A stretch of DNA of 64,000 nt from Clonostachys chloroleuca (taxonomy: Eukaryota; Ascomycota; Sordariomycetes; Hypocreales; Bionectriaceae): assembly GCA_037952775.1 (NCBI GenBank), contig JBANAY010000004.1:3410001-3474000 (forward strand). Reading direction: 5' to 3'. The first letter of the stretch is position 1. Each line of letters begins with the position of its first letter. A program made the translations under genes and the position numbers. Of this stretch, positions 10,901-23,118 are shown in pieces. The notes below the pieces were generated by a model. The model was not told where the DNA came from, searched no databases, and saw only the letters and a program-made list of their open reading frames with translations.

Positions 10901-13900
10901 ATCGTCAGTCACAAACGTTTCTAAACGAGCAGTTCCTAGTCTGCCCAAGTATGTACCCATCACCGCACATGTGCCATGTACTTGGCGTTGAACAGGTCCT
11001 TTGCCGTGCTGTGGTGGGATCGTCACGGGAAGGGGAGGTACCTCTGACGGTGGAACCAAGTCACTCCCGTGAGTCCCGTCCATCCCCATGTCTCTGGCCG
11101 CTGTCCATCTGCACGGAGGCGGCGTCCAATCAGGCAGGTAACGCAAGTCAATCAGAAGACTGGGTTGATGATTTTAATGATGGTAGGTGGTACGGAGTAA
11201 GCTCCAGGCCCAAGGTGGGCGTCGATCAGATCGGCAGCGGATGGGAAATGTCCACAACGCCTCTACTAAGGCTCCGAGAATCCTTTTTTTTTTTTTTTTT
11301 TTGGGCTGTATGCTGTTTGATTGTGCGTATAGACCTGTTTGCTTTATTTCTGCCATCTGCACTAGTCGTAAGCAGGTAGGCAAGGGGATCCCTCTCTGAG
11401 GCGTGCCACGTGTAGGGCCAGAGTTGGCTGGAGCAGACTCGCAGAAGCAGGCCTCTCACTGGCCCCTGCAAGTTATGTGGATGGATGTTTTGCTAGCTGC
11501 TGAGTGGCCAGCGCTTTGGTTCTGCGCTGCGTATGAGCTTAGCTCACTCATTAACTGTGCGTAGCTTTGCTTTGTCTGCTCGCATCACGTTGCTTTGTGC
11601 GTCGCATGAATCTGCGCTGCTTGCTTTGCATCACTTTGCTTTGCCAATCTCCATCCTCAGATAGATACATCATCTTGAGATAGTCATGCTCGAGGCCTGA
11701 CACATCGCATCGGTCTGCCATGCGCTGCCCCAGTCCCAGGGTCCAAACCCTCCCGGCCATTGTCGCCCCTGCTGAGTATTATCGATCAAGTATTGATATC
11801 TGGTGCTTGACAGCCGGGTTCTAGGCTGTTTGTTGGCCTGCTTCACCGCGTCCATCCACCTGCCCCTCCACATCACCGAGCCATCTCCAATATCAGCAGA
11901 ATAAGCCCTATTGCGCACACATGTCTGTTGGGGCCTAGCTCCGTTTCTGCCATCTACAGCACAGCAATCGCATCACACGGGATGACTCTGTACGTACTTG
12001 GCAGATCTCGCAGCGCCGCGGCTGTACCCCAGACTGTCCTGGGGCCGTTGAGGGCGCAACGGAGCACCGCATCTCGTGCTCGTACTTGCGCAGGCAATAC
12101 GACGCCAGGCCACACGCTTCGGACAAGTCGGCGATGGGCCAGATGCTCCCAGTGATGACTCGATGCCCTCCCCCTGCCTGTCTATCCATCCCATCGGTGC
12201 ATTGTATCCATTCATCCACGCCTACCACGGTCCAGACTGCCAGTGCTGCGACCTTGCTGTTTCCCTCGACTGCCCTGCCTCCGATGCCAATGCCCGCCTT
12301 TCCTTTTCTTCTTTTGTGTTGTTTTGTCTTCTTTCCTTTCGTGGCCCCGCCTCATGTCGAATCAAATTACCAGCTGGCTGGCAGCCGGTAGTGTTTCAGT
12401 CAAGCTGGACCCCTTCCCGCACACATCCCATCCCATCACCGTCTCCCCGCACACAGCATAATACATGTATCCGATCATCATATCAGGACTGGCACGCACT
12501 GGAGACGCGAATTATTACTACGTACATGACGCATCCATATGACAAACCGGAGCTCGACGGCGTGCACCCTAGATGGAACATGCAGCGGCCTTGCATGCGC
12601 GTGCATGTACGTCCATGTATCCAAGCCATCTTCGCCGTGACCGCCAGATGAAGGAGGGATGCAGTCGTCACGTCGATACACACACATACTCTGGACCTAG
12701 GCATGTCCCTCCCTCGTGCAATCCAATAATGCCTGAATTATCATCATCACCGGGGCCGACCGCCATGCTAAGGGCAGGGTCGCTTCTTAACATGATGGCG
12801 GGGTTCCAACCCGGCCGAATGAAGCCCAGACCCTGCCCGAATCGTGTTTGATTAACTGATTTCCTGAGGGATGGCTGCTGGATGGACTGTCGGCTGTTTT
12901 GGATCGATAGATTGCCATCGCATGCCCATTTCATTCCATCCATGCCCGTCCAGCCAGCTCTCCCCAGATGGCGCCACGTCTGTATCCGCATGACCGCGTT
13001 GCCGCATCAAGATCGCATTCAGCTGTTACTCCTCCTGCGTGTCTGCTCCTCAACTCGCAAGCAATTCTTAGAATAGAGCATGGGGTGCGGCAAGTAAACG
13101 GTCCCAGAAAATGTCATCTCGTCCCATCCGCCGCAGCCCAGCCCAATAACCCCATCCGCGAGGCCGTCCACTCGTCCCATTCTCACCGTCTCTCTGCCTG
13201 CCGTGTCCTTCCCGCACTTCTACGTTCGTGTTCCTTTGTAGACAAAGTTCCGCGCTGCCGACTTTGATACATGACAGCCTCGTCGATGGATGGAGTCTCT
13301 CGCTCCGCATCCTCCCTTCCGTCCCCTCCTAGCGAAGTAATACAATCCGCCCCCATCACCACCTACATATACGCAAGTTGCATGTATGCGAGTAGATGAC
13401 ATGACCTCGCACATGCGCATCTGCCATCTCGTCTGCTTCTTCCCAAATTATACGCGCAGTCGCATCACCGCAATCACATGAGCCAATACTCTGACCTTAC
13501 TTCCCAGGAGAATATGCCCCTCAATTGTCGCCCAACGGTGACGATACGACCATCTCGCTTCTCCTTCTGTTCTTGCTCCCCGCCTCCCTCCCATTGGGGG
13601 CTCACGGCTCTCTCCCATCTCCCATTGATGTTACGCTGCGAGTGCATCCCCAATCAGCCTCCGCGACCGCACAGGCTGAAAAGCCCCAGTGAGCGGAAAA
13701 AACCATTCAGTCGGCTACGGTGCCCTCGTCTGCTCCGGACCTGGTCTGGGCCTCGTCACGTCTCGTTCAGCTACGCAATTAAAAACAATAAAATACACGG
13801 ATGGCACGGATCCCTGCGGACGGCTACGGGCATGCGTTAAATTTGGCGACTAGGGCTATTGCCCCTCACCTCACCGAAGCATCTAGGCTTGGTAAGTTGG

Positions 13901-16242
13901 GTTATGTCTCACTCGCCTCGCCATGGGCCACGGCTTGGCCCTAGTCTCGATGGCCCTTCACTGCCGATCGTCAGCAGCTACCCGCTGGCTTGTCTTGGCC
14001 CTTGGCCCCCTTGACTCTCCTCCGCCGTGGCAGACACGGGACATAGCATTTGTTTGATGTAGATAAAGCAACGACCACTCACCGAAGCGCCTCGACGTGG
14101 CTTCACGGGTATCCAAGGCATTCCAAGAGCCTTGGCTATCCGCCCACGTTTCACATCCAGTGTTCTGTTGTTCATTTTTTTTTCTCCGTACAACGTGCCT
14201 CTTCACATGACTTATCCCTCTCGCTTATTGGGGACGTGAGGGGGGAGGGGCCGCCGTAGGAAACTTGTTCCTGTCACTCCCCCAGCAAAAAGATAAAACT
14301 TCCAACGTCGTACTACGTCCTGGAAAGCCGAGCCAGAGAATCGAACCAATTGTCTCCGAAGAAGCTGGTGTCCACTTCCAACCAACCACGCACATCACGG
14401 ACTACCGAATTAGCCTTTTTTCCAATCCTCACCTGACGCGATTCGATGCTCTGCTCTGTGACTTGCATAACCTTGGCCCTGCACTCGACAGTCATCAACC
14501 AGCTCCAATGCTGCAGTCCATTCTATAGCCCCCCCTCATTGACCCTTGCAACCCCTCCAGAAAGACTTCGACGATACCCCAATTGCGCCACCTTCATTGG
14601 CTCGGTCCACGCCGTTATGATTTGCCTTCTCCAGCTCGCTACAAGCTCACGAAAAGCCGCACATCTTACCTATCTGACTTTTACCCGTTCGCTTTTACCG
14701 TCCCCCTCTAGTTCCTATCTCCTTCGCTTGCTCCCCCAGCTGCCCTCCTCATCGACACTCATTACCTCCCAACTCCCATTCCCACCCTCCACCACGAGTA
14801 AAATTCCCTGTCGTGGCCCATGCATAATAGGAAGGGAGGTCTCCAACTAAACCCAGCGTATGTACGCCCCTCCCATGTGCACCTCTCCTCTTGCTGCCAA
14901 TCACACTCTCAGGCCGCCTGCCCTCTTCGAGGCCTCCTCCACCCCTCATCGACCCCTCCGTCAGGCCTAAGCCAGCCCCTTGGGATCAGCTCTGTCGTGA
15001 AACCACATCCCCCATCTGCCCTCTCCCTCTCGCCCCAAGGACCAGCCACCGCCCGTTCTACCTATGGATGCAGGCAAATGTCGTGCATTGATCGACCCTT
15101 CTTCAAGGCCGCCTCTTCCTCAGCTTCTGCCAGGCGACACAGCAAGCAAAAGTAGCGGAGTGGAGGAGGGGGATGGGAGAGGATGGGAGGGGTGTGGCGC
15201 CGTCCAACGAGAGTCAATGAAATAGCCAGGACAACCTCCCCATCTGGTTGGGCAGGCGAGGTGCGTTTCTTTCCTTCTTTTTTTCCCTTTGGCCATTCAT
15301 TGCGTCTTCTCCACCTCCCATTCCCGACACACCCCCTCCCGTTTCCTTTCTTTTCTTTGCGATCATTTCGATTCGACCCTCCCATCTGCACACGAGGACG
15401 TCCCTGATGTACGCAGGGCATGGGCGGACTCGGGGAGGGGTCTCTTGGGCTACGGACCCGAACGCTGCATCATCGTCATCAGCGGGGTGAGTTGCTCTAT
15501 AGTTAGAGATGAATGCATGCTCTATTGTTCCATACAAAGCTACCTGTGCTTGGTATCCATCTATGTAAAAAAAAATAAGAAGAACCTGTGCCATCACCAC
15601 CGGTAGGAACAGACATCCATGAGGGAGGGGGGTCCGGATTACTGTATTGTCGTGCATCGCTTTCCGGCGCCCACGACTGTCTCCAACCGAGCTGCCTTCT
15701 GCATTCCCCTTTGCGATCGGGTTGCACATGGACGGCCGAGGTCTGACGTCTGTGCCCAATACATCGTCCAATTACTACCTTCCAAGACCTGGTACAATGA
15801 ATGAAAAATAAAGAAACAAGAGATGCTGCTTCCTCATCTCGCCTAGCGCATATCCCAATAATGCTAATCGTCCGCCGTTGCTCTGTATCATACCATGTTT
15901 CTTCGTCGTTATATCATTATTAAGAAAGAAAGAGGAGGCACGTCGGTCAATCCGTGTCGCACCGAGCGCTCTGGTGGACTCCCCATTTGTTCATCCTTGC
16001 AGTGGTAGTTGACGTACTACCGTTGCCACGAAAACTCGTGTAAGTGGTTCTGTCTGCGAGTCGTTGCAAAGACAGATGCGCTTATGTGAGATCGCTTCTA
16101 GGAGAGGAAGGCCTGAGTCGTTGGGTAGGTGGAGCAGCCAGGCCAAGAGGTAGGCGATTGCCGCCTTTTGATTTTCTCCATATAGTAAAAATGAGTTCCG
16201 ATACCACCATGACGTAGCTAGCTCCTCGTGCCCATTCTTTCT
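7987..16242. other. 8.2-kb region upstream of otubain gene with no convincing gene
   Basis: No frame here shows a recognisable domain together with consistent codon bias. The longest frames (about 140-190 codons at 7695-8117, 10712-11146, 12076-12651 and 15214-15771) are low-complexity or lie opposite other frames. The + strand is pyrimidine-rich over about 12.2-15.7 kb. Two short coding-like islands on the minus strand (9320-9680 and 12005-12130) are treated as findings. The region could hold a long regulatory or untranslated leader for the otubain gene, non-coding transcripts, or a gene split into small exons. Confidence 0.55.
11284..11302. repeat. T19 homopolymer
   Basis: An uninterrupted run of 19 T lies in the gene-free block between the otubain and CSN2 genes. 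Confidence 0.9.
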
Positions 16243-17844
16243 TCAGGTTGGCTTGACTTTCTTGCCTTTGAGTCCAGGTCGACCAAATCCGTCTCGCTGC
16301 CTCATTGCCATCATGTGCTGAATCTCGTCGTCGCCACCTCCGTGATCTATCACACGGAACCCATCTCCATCTACGAATACAGCAGTGAACATCTCCGATA
16401 TCGATGTAGCGAGACCCTGAAGGGCGGCGATACGCTCGATGTCCGCCTCGGATGTGATCTCGAGAATGCCTAGCTGCTGGTTGATGCGGCCCTTGATCCT
16501 GCCTTCCACAATCAGGAACCCGACAATGTCCTGCACCTCGGGCTCGGAGATTCTGAGCTGCTTTGCAAGCCAGGACAACTTCATTCTCGTGTATGGGGCG
16601 ATGAGCTTGACGATGCCCTTGGTTCGCATGTTCCTAGTCACCTCGTCGATGTTCTCTGCGATGAATGTGTCTGACAACAGATCCGGGTTATTCTGCAGCG
16701 TCCTCTGGTAGCCGTGCACATCGTCGCGCTGGTACGCGTCCACCAACTCTGTCATGGCCGAGATTCGAGGGTCATTTCTGTATGGCTTGGTCTCTTGCGA
16801 GTCAAACGGATTGATGTTGGACTTCATCAGCATGGTGGTAAGCAGGAGGTACTTCAACACCTGAATACGTTGCAGTGAGCCAGCCTCGTCGTAGTTGCGG
16901 AACGACTCAAAGAAGTCGCTCTGAGCCTCGTCCCAGTTCTCCTCGCTCATGTGCATCTTTCCACCACACTCTCGAATAATACCCATGATACGCGGATGTG
17001 GGACTGCTGATTTGACTTGCAGGGCGCGCTGGTACAGCGTCTTAAGCTGTTTGTTGTTCTTGGTTTCCGCCAACATCTGGATCTCTAGGGCGTAGATCTC
17101 CAGCGAGTATGTGCCTTTGCTGGGATCATCACTCCCGTCCTCCATCTGACAGGCCTTATGCAGCTCTCGCAACTTCTTCGTGATGGCAGAGTAGTCCTTG
17201 CGATCAAGCAGAAGCTTGGCAAGCTTGACATTTGTCTTGAGCCAGAGCCGTTCGTTATTGGTGCTCTGGAAGCTCTCGAGGGTCAAGGAGTAGAATCTTT
17301 CCACGCATCGTACCGCCTCAGGGCTCTCGGCACCCTTCTCGATGAAGTCCAGTATGTTATTGATAGATTTCTCTGAGTAGTTGCGTGTGACAGCAGACTT
17401 GACGTACGTGAGCAGCTGCTCGTAGTGTTCGGATGCCTAGCCATGGTGGGGGGCAAGATTAGCAACGATCCTCGACGAGAACAGGTGTTCAGCAACTGGC
17501 AAATCAGCCCGACTGACCTTGTCGTATTGCGCGAGTTTGAACTCCAGCTTGGTGGCCTGTTTCAATCCTTTGAATCCCCATTCTGACTTCTCCTGTTCGA
17601 GAGGAGGGATGCCCAGGAATTCAGCAATGGCATCTTCGGGATCGGTCGTCTTAAGCTGCTTCGCATTGTAGTATTTGTTCTCGATATCGACATCGGCAGA
17701 CTCGTCTTCGTCGTCTTCCTCGTACTCGAAGTCATATCTTGGAAGAAAAGTTAGCTAGGCTGCCGCAAGGTGCGACGCATTCACGGGCAAGGAGGCTTAC
17801 TGCTCCTCGTCAGACTCCTGCATGAAATCCTCGTCGTCAGACAT
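16243..17844 (-). CDS. csnB: COP9 signalosome complex subunit 2
   Basis: CSN2 is a PCI-family scaffold subunit of the nuclear COP9 signalosome, which removes NEDD8 from cullin-RING ubiquitin ligases and in filamentous fungi controls development and secondary metabolism. Three exons (17801-17844, 17518-17737, 16243-17436) give 485 residues. The first exon encodes only MSDDEDFMQESDEE plus two bases. An acidic N-terminus (YDFEYEEDDEDESAD) leads into a helical-repeat region with DPEDAIAEFLGI, SEKSINNILDFIE and ERFYSLTLESFQ. The C-terminal PCI winged-helix portion contains MKLSWLAKQLRISEPEVQDIVGFLIVEGRIKGRIN. The length and order match orthologues of about 440-490 residues. The intron phases (2, 0) join cleanly. 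It is intact, with nothing abnormal. Confidence 0.95.
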
Positions 17845-19505
17845 GATGGCAGTTGGCTGCGGGAGTTAAAATGAGAAAAATAAATAAGTTTTCAAAGAAT
17901 TACTGCAAAAACGACCTCTCAAGACGGAGAGGCAATGAATAGAGGTCAAAAACGAACCCCGGACTGCGAAGAGACGTGGAGCTGGTGGTTTGTAGAGCTG
18001 GAGGTGGGGTGTGTTGCCTAACTCCCCGTTGCCAGCAACAATGCTGAGGTAATGATCCGGCGGGTTTTTGATTTTCCCCGCCGCATATTGTAGCTACCCT
18101 ATAGCAGACTCCCCAGCTCACACTTCCTGGTTCAAAGAAACCTCTGGTTCCTGATTTTGTATAAATTCATGCCATTTGCAAAGAGTTTTTGCGAGTGTGG
18201 CCGGAGAATGGATTTTTGTACAATAAATGAGTGAGGGTTCTATATATCTTGTATCCCAGAGCAGAGACCTAGGATTTGCATAGACAATCAATTTCATGGT
18301 CATCATAAAGAGGCCATCAAGTGGGTGACATCAGACATTGCACCCCAAATAGTACTTGGATCTCCCATTTCACTTAACCGTTCACCTGTATAGTCTAATA
18401 ATTCAGCAATAAATATACAATATACCCCCATTAAAGATAATAGCTGAATATTTGAACCTCTAAGAAATATTTCATAGTTTTAATTTACTATTTTGATAGG
18501 ATTCAGCTGTTGGACTGAGGATCGAAAACACCTATGATCTGCGTGTGCAATGTCTTATGTCACCCGGTTGGCCATGCATACGGAATCTTTAGACGATAAG
18601 TGTAGAGTAAAATGGATCCGATCTTAAGATACTGATATTACGAACAGTTTGATCTATGGCCAATGTTGGGTGTTTCTCAAACAGTTACCTAGCCGTCCCC
18701 AAGCCAATACTCTGAGGATCAAATTGACGCTGGTTCACGCCAGGAGAATGTTATCATAAAGATTGGAAAGCTCATAAAGGCCATCATTATTACCAAGGTG
18801 TAAGCTTCTTGATATTTCTTGGGTAAAGAATCCCGCTGGCACAAATTTGCTTCACTTATCCTTCCATCTCATACACCGAATCGCCCTGTTAGCTCGCCGA
18901 GCACGGCATGTCACCCTTGATATTCGCTTGTCGCCTAGTATTGGAATTCTCTCTCACACTGGTCTTGTTGTTTTGTGTATGCCGCCAGAATGGCATTGAG
19001 CCTTTTGGCGGCCTCCTCAAATGTCGCCACTGTCGATGCGTTTAATGCGCCCAGATTTAAGAACGAACAGTAAGGGATACGTTTTCGGGTTATGCACCAG
19101 TTCCAATAATGGAACACTGAGTGATAAAAAAACTAACGTCAAAGAGTCACTGAATATTTTTACCTGCTTGGCCTGGAACAAACTGTGTGTGCTGCCATAC
19201 ATCGGGCTCAATGTTTGCAAGCACGTGCGAACAGCTGGCGGCGGTTGTTCGCAAACGCCTGGCGCCAGCCCACATCAGTCCAAACAACGCGGTGCGAGCA
19301 AACTGGAAACAACTTCTTGTTTTCTTCACCTCAATCTTGCTCTTGTTTTTCTTCACCCCCATTCGGCTTCACTCGCTCAGCCTTCTTGTTTTCGTCGTCC
19401 TCAGCAACAAGAGCGGGTTCTTTGCCCATAGCTTCGCATTCCCCAAGCTTCCACGGCCAGACTGCGCACCCTGAGCACCACACTCGTTTCAGAACCTCGG
19501 TCAAA
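17845..19505. other. Intergenic region between CSN2 and DUF6604 genes
   Basis: The part next to CSN2 is its promoter and 5' leader. From about 18.1 to 18.9 kb the sequence becomes strongly AT-rich with no open frame of note. The last 300 bp before 19506 are open in the DUF6604 frame from 19185, but the Ser/Phe-rich translation does not look like part of the protein and is taken as leader. Confidence 0.6.
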
Positions 19506-21869
19506 ATGCTGCCAAGCGCTCTAGTCAGCGTCTACCAGCAGTACAAGGCTGATACCGACGCGATCGCCGGATGGCTTGCACTGACAGCCAAAGCAGCCAA
19601 CTATTCCGACCACCCGTTGTCCCCTCCGACCACGTCCACGGGTCGATTGAAGGGAAAAGCTAGGGCGTTGGCCAAAGAACAAGCCTTGAAGCCCAAGAAA
19701 GCCATTCTGCCCATCAAACTCTTCGTTCCCCTTGCCAAATATATCACGTCTCTCAAAGCGCCTCGGATCCTCGTCCCCCAATCTGTCATCAATATCACGG
19801 AAAGAGTCATCCGCCAGAGATCAGTTTTCAGTTCTCGACTCAGCCACCACGGGGCCAATCCTTCCGTTGAAGGCGACCGATCGCACTCTTACTTTGTCGA
19901 TATTCTGCAGCAGGTGGTTTGCCTTTTCCGCCAAAACGTTGCGCAGTCGCCCACGCCCTCGGTTGAGAGCATCCACAGTGACGAACTTGGAAACCGCTTT
20001 GCGTCTCTACACGTGGAAGAGCCCTCACAAGAGTTCCTCAATGCCACCAGCGCCAAGCAGTCTACTGCAGAGAACAACATTGTCTATGAAGCGGAGCCAC
20101 AAACCGATTTGGATGACGCCATTGCGGCATATGGAATGTTACTACAGGACCTCAACAAGATCCGTGACGAGATCAAGCAGATTTGGCTAAGCTGTGCCGA
20201 AGGCTCCGTCGAACTAACAGCTGCTGCAATTGCGACCAATACTGGCGTTGACCTTGCCAGATACTTGATTGATCAAGTACTTCCGATCTTTCAACTGCAT
20301 GGGGGCATTGGTGAAGTGGCCGAGGCATTCGCCCTGCAGTTCATCCGGAAACAAGACTTGAATGATAGTGACTTGGACCCTGAGGAAATTGATGAGATTG
20401 TTGATGAGATGATGATTGTTGTCAACGATTTCGCGAGGAGGCTCGCGAGCTGTCGAGATTGCGCCGATAGACAGAATGAGCCCTGGAAGCCTACTCCGGA
20501 ACCCATCCAAGAACTGCTGGACAAGATTGAGGACGAGGTTGCGTCGGATAATCAGCTCCTAGGAGAGCTCGTCAACAACTTGCACGCTGTAGGTTGGCTG
20601 GCCAAGGGGTACTTGAAGGTGGATGAGATTATGAGTGGCCTGGATCAGATGCAGACGACAAAGACGGCTCCATTCTATGTGTGCTTTGCATTGCAAGTGA
20701 CACTCGACATCCACCACACCCTCGGCGATTGGTGTCTCGAGCCCGCGAAACATCTTGATAAGGAACTCAACTTCATGATCGAGTCCATCGACCAGTTCTA
20801 CAGAGATTCAGCCAATATGAGTGAGACGATGTGCAAGACTTGTGACTGTCTCAAGAAATTTCAACAGGAGATCAAAGATTTTCAGAGTGACCCGACTATT
20901 GAAAGTAGAAAGCAATTCTACAATTGTATGAACTACGCTTCCGAACCTTCTGAGGAACGACATAGGAGCATGCAGCTATCCCCAGTCCTCTGTGGGCTAA
21001 CGATCTTCTACTTCCGCGCCTCTATGCACGATTTCGGCTTCATCGAGTTCGGACGCCACTACACCATCAAGCACGCCGTTCATCTGTACAACGCTCTTGT
21101 AAAGGAAGGGTTGATGGAAAACCCCTGGGGTGACATGCAGCTGGCCGAGAACTTCTATGGGCGATCGAACATCTTTGCAGGGCAGAAGCCTGAGAGTACG
21201 AGAGGTTACATCAAGCAGCTTATGATACACGAGGGAATGACCGTCAGAGGACTGAGCGAGCTATTCGGTACGCTGGATGGTCACTCTACTTCTTGCGGGG
21301 AGCCAAGAACACGTGGATACCGAAACAAGAAGAAGGCCCCGAACCGTGGTGCTCCCGTGTCTGCTATTTTTATCGAACGATACTACAATCGATCGCAGAG
21401 GATTGATTACCGACCCGAGGATGTCGATGAGATCATCTCACGTCGCCGTCGTGACGAGGCATCGCCATCCCCAAACAAATGTGGCCGACACTCACCTCAT
21501 CTACTTCTTCAACCACTCGCGGAAGCACTCACTGAAGAAAGCCTTGAGATGGCTTTCCCCAGGTTGTTGATGCACAAAGTCTGTGGTGAATTTTTAATGC
21601 AAGTCAAAGGTCAATGTGTCGAAACTATAGAGGAAGCGCTTCGCCAGAAGGTGAGAGGGCGAGAACTCGTCATGATTATCTTTTCTTTACTCATCAGTGA
21701 CGAAATTTTGGGGAAAGAGTTGCTTTCTAGAGCGGCTAGTATTGCCAATGAAATCGTTGCTTCTGGGTCTGGTAAGAGACTTGTCGATGTGATGGACACG
21801 GAATTTGACTTGTCCAGGGAGCAGTTGGAGGAAGTTTGCTCCAAGTCAAAGTTAGCAGAGGATTTCTAA
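19506..21869 (+). CDS. DUF6604 domain-containing protein of unknown function
   Basis: This is a single uninterrupted 787-residue frame. The start at 19506 (context TCAAAATGC) was chosen because MLPSALVSVYQQYKADTDAI followed by WL-LTA is the hallmark N-terminus of the fungal DUF6604 family. An in-frame ATG at 19185 would add about 107 low-quality residues. After the first 120 residues come basic segments (GRLKGKARALAKEQALKPKK), then long helical regions rich in acidic residues, such as LDPEEIDEIVDEMMIVVNDF. A second half has further helices and an RGYRNKKKAPNR basic patch. No catalytic motif, signal peptide or membrane segment is visible. These proteins are common, variable and uncharacterised in Pezizomycotina. 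The lack of introns over 2.4 kb and the AT-rich flanks fit an accessory gene, but that is inference. Confidence 0.8.
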   Translation: MLPSALVSVYQQYKADTDAIAGWLALTAKAANYSDHPLSPPTTSTGRLKGKARALAKEQALKPKKAILPIKLFVPLAKYITSLKAPRILVPQSVINITERVIRQRSVFSSRLSHHGANPSVEGDRSHSYFVDILQQVVCLFRQNVAQSPTPSVESIHSDELGNRFASLHVEEPSQEFLNATSAKQSTAENNIVYEAEPQTDLDDAIAAYGMLLQDLNKIRDEIKQIWLSCAEGSVELTAAAIATNTGVDLARYLIDQVLPIFQLHGGIGEVAEAFALQFIRKQDLNDSDLDPEEIDEIVDEMMIVVNDFARRLASCRDCADRQNEPWKPTPEPIQELLDKIEDEVASDNQLLGELVNNLHAVGWLAKGYLKVDEIMSGLDQMQTTKTAPFYVCFALQVTLDIHHTLGDWCLEPAKHLDKELNFMIESIDQFYRDSANMSETMCKTCDCLKKFQQEIKDFQSDPTIESRKQFYNCMNYASEPSEERHRSMQLSPVLCGLTIFYFRASMHDFGFIEFGRHYTIKHAVHLYNALVKEGLMENPWGDMQLAENFYGRSNIFAGQKPESTRGYIKQLMIHEGMTVRGLSELFGTLDGHSTSCGEPRTRGYRNKKKAPNRGAPVSAIFIERYYNRSQRIDYRPEDVDEIISRRRRDEASPSPNKCGRHSPHLLLQPLAEALTEESLEMAFPRLLMHKVCGEFLMQVKGQCVETIEEALRQKVRGRELVMIIFSLLISDEILGKELLSRAASIANEIVASGSGKRLVDVMDTEFDLSREQLEEVCSKSKLAEDF

Positions 21870-22368
21870 GGAGAGGTTCAAGGGTCTTTTCTTTATGATT
21901 GCTTTCTCCACATGTAATAAGCAGGAACTTGAGCCTATCTAGGTGCCAATAGGTTTAATTGTTAGACTAAATGTATGGTGTTTTGTAGTACCCTTGCTAG
22001 CTTCCACCTTGTTAATTTGACCACCCCTACAGAGCTAATCGATATATGTAGCGCCCCAAGCCATCTTTTCTATATTTTCATTATGTGGTTTTTGTAGTGC
22101 TAACTTCGAGTTTGAAAAGCGGAAAGCAACGATCTGCTAGCTAAGACAACTAGATGACCACTTCATTTAAGCCCGACGAATAAATGACCCAGACCAAATG
22201 AACAACAAATCTTCTGAGCCATTCAAAGACACGCGGCCCAGAGATTGATAAAGCTTGGAACGGAAATGCTTAGAGGCATGGCATATCACGTACTTGTCCG
22301 GACTTTGGTTACACGAGGCTTGAGTGACCGTTGATTCCGTCCTTTTGTCCCAGGTTCAATCTGGTCGA
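21870..22368. other. Intergenic, convergent 3' ends
   Basis: AT-rich spacer between the DUF6604 stop and the convergent FAR-17a-like gene. No frame or repeat is worth calling. Confidence 0.6.
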
Positions 22369-23118
22369 TCATTTTGTTTTGGATGAGTCCACTATTTGCG
22401 TTGTGTCTGTAATTGCAATGATCTTCGCATGCAACTTCTTGAGAAGAACAGTAGTAGCTGCCAAGAAAGCTGCCCAAACAACGCACATAACCAACTTCTT
22501 GAAGGGAGATGCCAGCGTGAGGCCAGGATACGGGTACCTATACGAGGTATTATTAATATTGGTACTGAGAGGGAGGCCGACATAACCTTACCATCCAACA
22601 ATCGAGAAACAATATTCGATCCAACCCCAATAAGAAAAGGCGATGCCCAGATCCAAGAGAAAAGCCGCGCGTCCATTGATTGCCCATGGCGGGCTGAGGA
22701 CCAGGAGATCGGCCAGAAGCATGATGGTTGGGACAGCATGGAGGCCAAGATCATGGCTGAGCGGGAGCTGGTGCCCAGGAGGAGTTAGCTTGGTCCTGTC
22801 AATGAAATATAAAGTCCAGTAGAATATCGTAATGAGAAGTTCGACAGGCGTGGCGCATAGCGACATGTAGCTCTTAGCTACAAATAGAGGCTTAACATTG
22901 AGCACGTCGGCGAGGAGGCCGATCACAAATGTTATGGTTGATAGGAGGAGGGCGATGATGGTAAGAAACTTATACGGCCCTCCAAACCCCTTGCGCAAAG
23001 GGTTTGTACCCTTAGGAACCTGTGAAAATGACAATGCGAAAAGTAGCAAGCCTATGGCATGGATGGCTGTTGACAGCATCCTGGAGCGCGCCACGGGTCT
23101 CTGTGAAGCCGGCTTCAT
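22369..23118 (-). CDS. FAR-17a/AIG1-like integral membrane protein
   Basis: Two exons (22592-23118 and 22369-22537) around a 54-bp intron (donor GTAAGG, acceptor TAG) encode 231 residues. The protein has about six hydrophobic segments: HAIGLLLFALSFS, FLTIIALLLSTITFVIGLLA, VELLITIFYWTLYFI, LHAVPTIMLLADLLVL, IAFSYWGWIEYCFSIVGW and MCVVWAAFLAATTVLL. GGPYKFLTIIALLLST, the His-containing stretch LHAVPTIMLLADLL and the final WYPYPGL turn are family features of AIG1/ADTRP-like proteins. Animal members of this family hydrolyse fatty-acid esters of hydroxy fatty acids using Thr and His; the fungal role is unproven. Without the intron the second exon is out of frame, so splicing is well supported. It is probably in the ER or plasma membrane. 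Confidence 0.85.

Noticed and set aside
19185..19505. Upstream in-frame extension of the DUF6604 protein
   Set aside because: Translation is Ser/Phe/Cys-rich and unlike the rest. The family N-terminus starts at 19506.
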